Positions 1 to 5,256 of a DNA stretch of 7,980 bases are shown piece by piece. The stretch is from Acidobacteriota bacterium. GTDB taxonomy: Bacteria > Acidobacteriota > Blastocatellia > Pyrinomonadales > Pyrinomonadaceae. Under the pieces are notes generated by a model. The model made no database searches. It was not told the origin of the DNA and worked only from the letters and a program-made list of their open reading frames with translations. The DNA is taken from positions 1 through 7,980 of the forward strand of contig QHXE01000371.1 of NCBI GenBank assembly GCA_003222835.1, read 5' to 3'. Position numbers and translations under genes: made by a program. Position 1 is the first letter of the stretch. The number at the start of each line of letters is the position of its first letter.

Positions 1-863
1 TGCAAGTCAGCCTTAGCTTTCGCTTGTAGACCTTTCGGCAGTTTGTTAAGAACGTTGGCTGTTTTGTGCACCCAACAACGTTGCTCGCGGGTGTTGCCAA
101 AGACTTGCGGCAACGCTTTCCAGAAGCCTAGCGCTCCATCACCAATCGCTACTTTCGGTTCGATAGTCAGCCCTCGTTGTTTCAAGTCCAACAAGAGCTC
201 TTGCCACGATTCAGCTGATTCGCGGTAGCCATCGAGCATGGCCAGCAATTCTTTCTTACCGTCCGCAGTGGCCCCAATGACTACTAAAATGCACTGGCTC
301 GTGTCCTCCAGGCGTACCCCGAAGTGCACCCCGTCAACCCAAATGTAGACAAAGTTCCGATCCCTCAGATCCCGCTTGGCCCATTGCTCGTACTCGCTTT
401 TCCAGCTTTCCTTCAAGCGGCTGATCGTGGTTGCTGAAAGTCCCGGCGCACCTTGCCCTAAGAGCGCTCCTAAAGCTCCGGAAAAGTCACCGGTCGAGAG
501 CCCTTTCAAGTACAACCAGGGCAGCAGCTCTGCCAAACTCCTGCTGCGGCGCAGATAGACTGGCAAGATGCGCGACCGAAACTTGAGCTCGCCGGCCCGG
601 TCACGCGCCCGCGGCGCTTTCACTACCACTTCGCCAATCCCCGTTTGGATACTCCGTTCCGGAAGATATCCGTTGCGCACCACTCGCTGCCGCTCCTGCT
701 CATCCTTCAGTTCCCGATGCTCCTCGATGTACTCCGCCACCTCCGCTTCCACTGCTTGCCGCAACAACTGTCGCGCCCCATTCCGCAACACCTCGGTTAG
801 CGGATCGCCCACCGCTACCGCTACTCCTGGATTCCGATACTCAACTACGCTATCTTCTCCCAC
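1..863 (-). CDS. IS256-family (Mutator-like) DDE transposase, N-terminal 287 residues
   Basis: The protein catalyses cut-and-paste or copy-out transposition of its own IS. I read it from a GTG codon at 863-861, which is preceded by a strong Shine-Dalgarno AAGGAGG (878-872 on the minus strand) 8 nt upstream. The frame then stays open for 287 codons to the window edge; family members are about 390-420 residues, so the last quarter is missing. Visible family signatures are the first catalytic Asp in YIWVDGVHFG (D177), the second in IGDGALGFWKAL (D242), and the C-x2-H signature in QRCWVHKTANVL (C263, H266). The third acidic residue would lie beyond position 1. The N-terminal part (about 20-160) is the usual helical DNA-binding region, with a conserved block near GYLPERSIQTGIG. 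The ORFs on the opposite strand here are shadows. Whether the complete gene is intact cannot be judged. Confidence 0.93.
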   Translation of the reverse strand, partial: MGEDSVVEYRNPGVAVAVGDPLTEVLRNGARQLLRQAVEAEVAEYIEEHRELKDEQERQRVVRNGYLPERSIQTGIGEVVVKAPRARDRAGELKFRSRILPVYLRRSRSLAELLPWLYLKGLSTGDFSGALGALLGQGAPGLSATTISRLKESWKSEYEQWAKRDLRDRNFVYIWVDGVHFGVRLEDTSQCILVVIGATADGKKELLAMLDGYRESAESWQELLLDLKQRGLTIEPKVAIGDGALGFWKALPQVFGNTREQRCWVHKTANVLNKLPKGLQAKAKADL

Positions 864-924
864 GGCGTATTCCTCCTTAGCAATAAGGTTGATGGTTCTG
901 TCAAAAACTCATCAAGAATACGCC
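864..924 (-). promoter_or_regulatory. Transposase leader hairpin that can occlude the ribosome binding site
   Basis: A perfect 9-bp inverted repeat, GGCGTATTC / GAATACGCC in minus-strand reading, lies at 924-916 and 872-864. The loop is about 43 nt. The 3' arm abuts the GTG start and takes in the last base of the AAGGAGG Shine-Dalgarno. Two further pairs (915 with 873 as U-G, 914 with 874 as U-A) extend into its core. By analogy with IS10, IS50 and IS200, such a fold would repress translation of transposase mRNA that enters from outside the element. The repeat is seen directly; the regulatory role is inferred. Confidence 0.5.
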
Positions 925-965
925 ACCTTTTCTTCGTTCATACACAACTTTCGAGCATAACTCCC

Positions 966-1070
966 AACCCTGGGCTGGAGGCCACAACCGCGTTGCGGTT
1001 AAGAATCGAGCGGAACCATAGTTCAGGCCTTCGGTCTGTGGCAAAAGCCTCGCAAGACCGCAGGAGAGAG
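966..1070 (+). repeat. GC-rich hairpin leader upstream of the TonB receptor, possible dispersed intergenic repeat
   Basis: The non-coding stretch between the IS end and the receptor gene contains two foldback structures. The first is AACCGC-GTT-GCGGTT (986-1000), a perfect 6-bp stem with a 3-nt loop. The second is a nested structure with CGGTCT (1032-1037) pairing with AGACCG (1055-1060) around an inner GGC-AAAA-GCC (1040-1049). It ends just before the AGGAG (1062-1066) that serves the receptor gene. It looks like the dispersed palindromic repeats found between genes in such genomes, or a structured 5' leader. No clear sigma-70 promoter was found in it. Confidence 0.35.
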
Positions 1071-1080
1071 AAAAATTCCC

Positions 1081-3333
1081 ATGAAGCACAAGACAACTAT
1101 AATCTATTGCGCGCGTGCGCTACGCCTGTCGATTTGCGCGATGCTTATTCTTCTCTGCGCCGATCAATCTCGCGCCTCCGTCTTCGGCGACGTGCGCGGG
1201 ATTGTATTTGATCCACAGCACCAGGCGATTGCGGGAGCAAGCCTCCGACTGCGCTCGAAGTCTTCCGATTTTGCGCAAGACATGCAGAGCACTCCCACGG
1301 GTGAATTTCTTTTTCGCGCGATTCCGATCGGAGAATATACACTTACGATCGAGGCTAAAGGTTTCAAATCGATCGAGCAGTCAGTGACCGTCATTTCCGG
1401 AAATGCTCCGGTGCTTCATTTCTTCATGACAATCGCGCCGGTGTCACAGCGCGTTGAAGTCGTAGAAAACCCCGAAACACCGCGGACGGACTCGCCTACG
1501 CCCACCACACTGATTCGCAGGCAGGAAATCTCTCAAACTCCCGGATCGGATCGCACCAACAGCCTTGCCTTCATAACTAACTTCGTTCCCGGTTCTTATC
1601 TGACGCACAATCAACTGCACGTTCGCGGCGGGCATCAGGTGACGTGGCTCATCGATGGCGTTCCGGTGCCGAATACGAACATCGCCGATACGGTCGGCGC
1701 GCAATTCGACCCGAAGGACATCGATTATCTCGAAATCCAACGCGGCAGTTATTCCTCGGAACTCGGGGATCGCACTTACGCGGTCTTGAATGTAGTGCCG
1801 CGCAGTGGTTTCGAGCGCAAACGCGAAGGTGAATTGTTACTGACCTATGGAAATTTTCACCAGACGAACGATCAATTGAGCTTCGCCAGCCACACGAAGC
1901 GTTTCGCTTACTATAGCAGCGTAAATTTCAGTCGAAGTGATTACGGCTTGCAAACGCCGACTGTTCTGGTGCTACACGATCAGACCAACGGTCTGGGCGG
2001 CTTCACCTCGCTAATCTTCAACCCAAACCCAAAGGACCAGTTGCGATTGGTCGCCGGCGCCCGAAGAGATTTTTTTCAAGTGCCGAACGATAGCGAGGCG
2101 CAGGACTCGGGCATCCGGGACGTGCAGCGTGAGGCCGATGCGTTCGCAAATTTTTCCTGGGTGCATACTTTCAACGCCCAGGCTTTGTTCACGGTCTCTC
2201 CGTTTTATCACTTCAATCGGGCGGACTTTATTGGTGGGCCATTCGATACGCCCGTGCGGGCCAGGAACCGGCGAGCTTCAAACTATGCCGGCGCGCAGGC
2301 GACGCTCAGCATTCTGACCCGCCAACACAACCTCAAAGCGGGCTTCTACGGATTTTCTCAACATGATTCGAATCTGTTTGCCATTCAGGGCGAGGATGCT
2401 AACGGCGCGCCGATTAGCCTGACGCAGACGCAGAAACCAAGCGGCAATCTGGAAGCTGTCTTTGCCGAAGATCAGTTCAAGCTGCTGGACTGGCTGACAC
2501 TGACTGGTGGCGTGCGTTTCACCAGGTTTCACGGTGCGCTAACTGAAACCGCGACCAGCCCGCGCGCCGGTGCTGCCATTCGCATTCCGCGTTTGAATTG
2601 GGTCCTGCATGGATTCTATGGACGTTACTATCAGGCGCCGCCGCTGGCGACAGTTTCCGGGCCGCTGCTTGAATTGGCAATCAGCCAGGGCTTTGGTTTC
2701 ATTCCCTTGCGCGGCGAACGCGACGAAGAACATCAGTTTGGAATTTCGATTCCCGCACGCGGATGGATAATCGAATCAGATTACTTCCGCACCGGCGTAA
2801 AGAATTTTTTCGATCACAACCCGCTCGGCACCTCGAATATTTTCTTTCCCCTGACTATTGCCAGGGCGCGCATTCGAGCATTCGAAGTTACGGCGCGCTC
2901 GCCGCTATTGTTTGGTCGGGGCCGATTTCATCTGGCTTATTCGCGGCAGAAAGTTGAAGGCCAGGGCGCGGTCACTGGCGGTCTGACTGACTTCGCGCCG
3001 CCCGAAGACTTCTTTCTGCTCGATCACGATCAGCGTCACACGCTCAGCTCGGGTCTCGTGATCAATCTACCGAGCCGCGCGTTTGCTTCCGCGACTATTC
3101 GATACGGCTCAGGATTTCTGGATGGTGACAATTCACCAAACCATCTACCTGGCCACACGCTTTTTGATCTATCTTTCGGCAAAAACTTCGGCGAGGATTG
3201 GCTGATCGCAATTCAATCAGTGAACGTCGCAAATCGTCGTTTCCTGCTCGACAACAGCAACACGTTCGGCGGCACACACTTCGTGGAACCGCGACAGGTC
3301 TACGTCGAAGTGAAATACAAGTTTCACTATTGA
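1081..3333 (+). CDS. TonB-dependent outer-membrane receptor with N-terminal carboxypeptidase-regulatory-like domain
   Basis: This 750-residue protein is probably an outer-membrane channel for active, TonB/ExbBD-energised uptake; the substrate cannot be read from the sequence. Residues 1-32 form a signal peptide: basic start, hydrophobic CAMLILLC, and likely cleavage after DQSRA. Residues about 36-118 match the CarboxypepD_reg/Cna-B-like beta-sandwich (GDVRGIVFDPQHQAIAGASL; IPIGEYTLTIEAKGFKS). Residues about 140-243 are the plug, with TPGSDRTNSL, LHVRGGHQVTWLIDGVPVPN and LEIQRGSYSSELGD. Residues about 245-750 are a beta-barrel of alternating aromatic strands. The last residues, VEVKYKFHY, end in an aromatic as expected for BAM-dependent insertion. 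The ATG at 1081 is preferred because it yields the whole signal peptide; AGGAG lies 14 nt upstream, a long spacer, so initiation may be weak. No TonB box was recognised. It is shorter than the large Oar-like members (about 1000 residues) but complete for a receptor of this class. Confidence 0.9.
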   Translation: MKHKTTIIYCARALRLSICAMLILLCADQSRASVFGDVRGIVFDPQHQAIAGASLRLRSKSSDFAQDMQSTPTGEFLFRAIPIGEYTLTIEAKGFKSIEQSVTVISGNAPVLHFFMTIAPVSQRVEVVENPETPRTDSPTPTTLIRRQEISQTPGSDRTNSLAFITNFVPGSYLTHNQLHVRGGHQVTWLIDGVPVPNTNIADTVGAQFDPKDIDYLEIQRGSYSSELGDRTYAVLNVVPRSGFERKREGELLLTYGNFHQTNDQLSFASHTKRFAYYSSVNFSRSDYGLQTPTVLVLHDQTNGLGGFTSLIFNPNPKDQLRLVAGARRDFFQVPNDSEAQDSGIRDVQREADAFANFSWVHTFNAQALFTVSPFYHFNRADFIGGPFDTPVRARNRRASNYAGAQATLSILTRQHNLKAGFYGFSQHDSNLFAIQGEDANGAPISLTQTQKPSGNLEAVFAEDQFKLLDWLTLTGGVRFTRFHGALTETATSPRAGAAIRIPRLNWVLHGFYGRYYQAPPLATVSGPLLELAISQGFGFIPLRGERDEEHQFGISIPARGWIIESDYFRTGVKNFFDHNPLGTSNIFFPLTIARARIRAFEVTARSPLLFGRGRFHLAYSRQKVEGQGAVTGGLTDFAPPEDFFLLDHDQRHTLSSGLVINLPSRAFASATIRYGSGFLDGDNSPNHLPGHTLFDLSFGKNFGEDWLIAIQSVNVANRRFLLDNSNTFGGTHFVEPRQVYVEVKYKFHY

Positions 3334-3407
3334 GCCGCGTAGCTGCGCCGCACGCTAATATCCTGTTCGGCCCTCGTCACGAGCCTGGTCTTGTGTTACA
3401 AGTTCCA

Positions 3408-3455
3408 GCGGCGATGGAGTCCGCCATTAAATGCCTGCGTGCTGATGACTCCTAC
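3408..3455 (+). promoter_or_regulatory. Fluoride riboswitch (crcB RNA motif) aptamer
   Basis: The RNA senses fluoride ion and controls the exporter gene that follows. The sequence carries the conserved crcB-motif landmarks: GGCGATGGAGTCCGCCA at 3410-3426 with hairpin arms GGCG (3410-3413) and CGCC (3422-3425), then GCTGATGACTCCTAC at 3441-3455. The loop segment GGAGT (3416-3420) is exactly complementary to ACTCC (3448-3452), the pseudoknot that closes the fluoride pocket in the known structure. The middle helix (about 3431-3442) looks short and weakly paired. Its position directly before a CrcB reading frame makes the assignment strong. Confidence 0.93.
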
Positions 3456-3478
3456 CAACTCTTTCGGAGTTTATCGAC
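3448..3478 (+). promoter_or_regulatory. Expression platform: translational switch over the crcB ribosome binding site
   Basis: The Shine-Dalgarno GGAG (3466-3469) sits 9 nt before the GTG start at 3479. It is part of GGAGT (3466-3470), a second copy of the aptamer's own pseudoknot strand, so ACTCC (3448-3452) can pair with either one. In addition AACTC (3457-3461) pairs with GAGTT (3467-3471) in a small hairpin that buries the same site. There is no U-tract, so control is more likely at translation initiation than by transcription termination. The pairings are seen directly; the direction of switching (fluoride frees the site) is inferred from known fluoride ON switches. Confidence 0.65.
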
Positions 3479-3807
3479 GTGGGCAAATTTCTTTTGGCTG
3501 GGCTCGGCGGTTTCATCGGTTCGGCTTTGCGCTATGCAGTCGCCGGATACGTGCAGTATCGCAGCCGCAGCATTTATTTTCCCTACGGCACTTTGGCCGT
3601 AAATCTCATCGGCTGTTTTGTAATTGGCTTTCTCTCACAACTCTCCTGGGCGGATTCACAACTTTCTCAGCTTTCGGCAACGAGACTTTGAACCTGTGGC
3701 GCGACGGCGAGAATGCGCTTGCCATGGCCAATATCGCGGCGCACATCGTGCTGTGCCTGGGCGCAGTGTGGCTGAGCCGAGCGCTCGCTTATGAAATTTG
3801 GAGATAA
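3479..3807 (+). pseudogene. crcB: CrcB/Fluc fluoride channel, broken by an internal out-of-frame deletion
   Basis: Intact CrcB/Fluc proteins are dual-topology fluoride exporters in the inner membrane. The first half is read from the GTG at 3479: GKFLLAGLGGFIGSALRYA (TM1, with the conserved Arg18) and YGTLAVNLIGCFVIGFL (TM2, with the conserved Asn42, codon 3602-3604). This frame then runs into unrelated sequence and stops at 3689-3691. The second half continues in another frame from about 3640: LGGFTTFSAFGNETLNLWRDGE with the Phe box (Phe codons 3664 and 3673), then the TM4 segment AHIVLCLGAVWLSRALA, ending at TAA 3805-3807. In E. coli CrcB the Asn to first box Phe distance is 39 residues (117 nt); here it is 62 nt, a net loss of 55 nt. 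Restoring 55 nt gives a 127-residue protein, the family length. The loss removes the loop and the first part of TM3, so neither half should work. An assembly or sequencing error remains possible. Confidence 0.88.
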
Positions 3808-3854
3808 CATGTAGCGCAAGCTGCCAGCGTTATTGATGGAGGTGATGACTAGTC

Positions 3855-4193
3855 ATGATGCTTCCCGCGGAAGGTTTTCTACTACGTATTTTCATTGGCG
3901 AAAGCGACCGCCACAACGGCAAGCTGCTTTATGAGTGGATCGTGATTAAGGCGCGCGAAGAAGGATTGGCCGGAGCCACCGTGATGCGCGGTATGATGGG
4001 CTTTGGCGCGCACAGCCGCATGCATACTTTCAAGATCGAGCGACTATCACAAGACCTCCCAATCATCATCGAGATCGTGGACACGCGCGAAAAGCTCGAG
4101 AAGTTTCTATCGTTGATCGACAACGAAATCGAAGAAGGCATGGCCACCCTCGAGAAAGCGCAAATTCATTTTTATCGGAGCGGAAAGAAGTGA
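3855..4193 (+). CDS. DUF190 PII-like protein, fluoride-locus partner
   Basis: This 112-residue soluble protein belongs to the DUF190 family, whose known structure (Thermotoga TM0021) has a PII-like ferredoxin fold; its biochemical role is not established. Family blocks are LLRIFIGESDRHNGKLLYEW (8-27), AREEGLAGATVMRGMMGFGA (33-52) and LSQDLPIIIEIVDTREKLEK (64-83). The length is typical and the frame uninterrupted. The first of two adjacent ATG codons at 3855 was chosen; GGAGGTGAT (3838-3846) lies 8 nt upstream, the strongest Shine-Dalgarno in the window, so it can be translated independently of crcB. It begins 47 nt after the crcB remnant with no terminator between, so both are probably on one fluoride-riboswitch-led transcript. 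DUF190 genes often neighbour or are fused to crcB, which suggests an accessory or regulatory role in fluoride export; that role is inferred. Confidence 0.88.
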   Translation: MMLPAEGFLLRIFIGESDRHNGKLLYEWIVIKAREEGLAGATVMRGMMGFGAHSRMHTFKIERLSQDLPIIIEIVDTREKLEKFLSLIDNEIEEGMATLEKAQIHFYRSGKK

Positions 4194-4200
4194 AGTCAGT

Positions 4201-4222
4201 ACTACCTGCGTCAGCGGGTGGT
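4201..4222. terminator. Hairpin between convergent genes, possible terminator or dispersed repeat
   Basis: ACTACCTGC (4201-4209) pairs with GCGGGTGGT (4214-4222) through 9 pairs, two of them G-U, around a GTCA loop. It lies in the 40-nt gap between the convergent DUF190 gene and the minus-strand acetyltransferase, where a bidirectional terminator is expected. There is no T-tract on either side, so intrinsic termination is unproven. The motif also resembles a dispersed intergenic palindrome. Confidence 0.4.
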
Positions 4223-4233
4223 CTATTCACGAA

Positions 4234-4758
4234 TCATTCTGTCGATTCGACCGTGTATTCTTCAGTTTTATAAGGTCGAAAGCCGCGTTTCAGATAATTC
4301 GGCATTGCGGCTTGGTCATCTAGCGTGCAGGTATGCAGCCAGACTCGATTCGCGCCATCGGCCCAAGCTTCTTCGGTAGCAGACGTCAGCAAGTGCTTAC
4401 CGAAACCGCGGCCGATGAATTCAGGTAACAGACCGAAGTAAGCAATCTCGGTCGAACCATCTTCGCAGCGTCGCAGCTCGAAATAACCCGCCGGAGCTTC
4501 GTCATAAGTCATCAGCCATAAAGAAATCTCTGGCTGGTTAAGGTGCGCCGCCATTTCTTCGTCCGTCCACGGCAGGCGATCGACCCAGAGATAATTCTTG
4601 CCTACCTCAACATAAAGATGGCGATAGAAGGGAGGTGAGCAATCTTGCAATTGGTGAATTCGAATTCGCGGATCGTCGCTACGTGCGGGTCTTAGTTCCG
4701 AAGCGTCGCGCATTTCTAGATAGGTGCGGGTGACTTCGATTGCTGTGGCTGTTTTCAT
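4234..4758 (-). CDS. GNAT-family N-acetyltransferase
   Basis: The 174-residue protein should transfer an acetyl group from acetyl-CoA to an unidentified amine in the cytoplasm. The N-terminal block [19 protein letters not shown] (8-26) and the block [16 protein letters not shown] (58-73) mark a recognisable GNAT subfamily. The acetyl-CoA-binding motif A is at 104-124 (EIAYFGLLPEFIGRGFGKHL), with the pyrophosphate-binding loop GRGFGK at 116-121. Motif B is VWLHTCTLDD (139-148) followed by NYLKRGFRPYK (154-164). The ATG at 4758 has no clear Shine-Dalgarno. It is kept because it gives the usual short leader before EVTRTYLEM; a start at Met16 would cut into the conserved block. A diverged 5' copy of this gene lies about 460 nt upstream. 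The 70-nt gap upstream (4759-4828) contains an AT-rich GATAAT but no convincing -35 element. Confidence 0.88.
   Translation of the reverse strand: MKTATAIEVTRTYLEMRDASELRPARSDDPRIRIHQLQDCSPPFYRHLYVEVGKNYLWVDRLPWTDEEMAAHLNQPEISLWLMTYDEAPAGYFELRRCEDGSTEIAYFGLLPEFIGRGFGKHLLTSATEEAWADGANRVWLHTCTLDDQAAMPNYLKRGFRPYKTEEYTVESTE
4528..4737 (-). repeat. Diverged direct repeat, copy 1 (inside the intact acetyltransferase gene)
   Basis: These 70 codons (residues 8-77 of the intact GNAT gene) align without gaps to the fragment at 4986-5195. I count 61 of 70 identical residues, and the bases are clearly similar too, as in the shared run encoding [11 protein letters not shown]. The two copies lie in the same orientation with an offset of about 458 nt. 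This is a paralogous duplication and could itself be a substrate for further recombination. Confidence 0.85.
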
Positions 4759-4828
4759 CTGAACGAGAGATCAGTCATTATCAGAATCGATATCGAAGTA
4801 TCGCACTCAGATTTGGGTCTTCGCTTCT

Positions 4829-4990
4829 TCAGTTTTCGTCGAGCATTTGAATTCTTCGCGCATGCCGCCCGCCCTCAAAATCAGTCTCGAGCCATACGCG
4901 CACGATCTCAAGCGCGTCCTCCTCAGAGATCATCCGCTGGCCGAGTGAGATGATATTAGCGTCATTGTGCTGCCGTGCCAGTCGTTTCTG
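4829..4990 (-). pseudogene. rpiB: Ribose-5-phosphate isomerase B, C-terminal fragment
   Basis: RpiB interconverts ribose-5-phosphate and ribulose-5-phosphate in the pentose phosphate pathway and is normally about 145-155 residues. Only the last ~53 codons are here, ending in TGA at 4831-4829. The telltale segments are [37 protein letters not shown] and the terminal [12 protein letters not shown], matching the family's HNDAN and FEGGRHxRR blocks. Upstream of about 4990 the homology stops and the DNA belongs to an acetyltransferase gene in another frame. The N-terminal half with the nucleotide-fold active-site residues is absent, so no enzyme can be made. A functional rpiB elsewhere in the genome is expected but cannot be seen here. 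Confidence 0.87.
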
Positions 4991-5231
4991 GCCGGTTAAG
5001 ATGCGCCGCGATTTCTTCGTCTGTCCACGGCAGGCGATCGACCCAGTGATAGTTCTTGCCCACCTCGACGTAGAGATGGCGATAGAAGGAAGGTGCGCAA
5101 TCTTGCAATTGCTCGATGCGAATTCGCGGATCGTCAGAGCGCATGGGCTGTAACTCGGAAGGGTCCCGCATTTCAAGATAGGTGCGGGTTACTTCGATCG
5201 ATTGTCTCTTTATATCGGCGATCAGCGGCAT
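4986..5231 (-). pseudogene. GNAT acetyltransferase, N-terminal fragment fused to rpiB remnant
   Basis: The ATG at 5231 opens a frame whose residues 13-82 ([20 protein letters not shown] through AAHLNRPE) are 61/70 identical to residues 8-77 of the neighbouring intact GNAT gene. At about 4987-4991 (CCAGA in minus-strand reading) homology ends and the frame runs seven residues into rpiB DNA before TGA at 4964-4962. The acetyl-CoA-binding motif A and all of the C-terminal half are missing, so the 89-residue product would be inactive. It is the second copy of the direct repeat. The fragment lies 25 nt downstream of xerD on the same strand and may be co-transcribed with it. Confidence 0.87.
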
Positions 5232-5256
5232 TTAAGTTCTCAAACACACCCGGTCG

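Larger units (their letters stand above)
1..965 (-). mobile_element. IS256-family insertion sequence, partial (left end present, right part beyond window)
   Basis: The element holds an IS256-type transposase reading leftward and is cut by the window edge, so only the end upstream of the transposase is visible. On the minus strand that end reads approximately GTTATGCTCGAAAGTTGTGT from near position 963. An A-rich stretch followed by TTGTGT close to the tip is what I expect of an IS256-family terminal inverted repeat. The exact boundary (about 960-968) is an estimate, because the partner repeat and the second copy of the 8-9 bp target duplication lie outside. The end sits about 115 nt before the TonB-receptor start codon, so the insertion has probably separated that gene from its ancestral upstream region. 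Confidence 0.8.

Noticed and set aside
901..1089. Minus-strand ORF of 62 residues bridging the IS end and the receptor start
   Set aside because: It crosses the IS boundary, is antisense to the receptor leader and has no family resemblance; it is chance or repeat-derived.
3369..3385. Hairpin CTCG-TCA-CGAG between the receptor stop and the riboswitch as a terminator
   Set aside because: The core stem is only 4 bp, outer pairs need a 2-nt bulge and no T-tract follows.
3600..3680. Programmed ribosomal frameshifting as the explanation for the split crcB
   Set aside because: A frameshift would not restore the ~18 missing residues between the TM2 Asn and the Phe box, and no slippery heptamer stands out at the junction.
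3391..3807. A single 138-residue frame spanning the riboswitch and the second half of crcB
   Set aside because: Only its last ~55 residues match CrcB; the first part is read through the riboswitch and the out-of-frame first half of the gene, so it is not a natural protein.
4829..5176. A 115-residue chimeric protein ending in the RpiB C-terminus
   Set aside because: Its first ~60 residues are the GNAT fragment read in the wrong frame; only the last 53 show homology.
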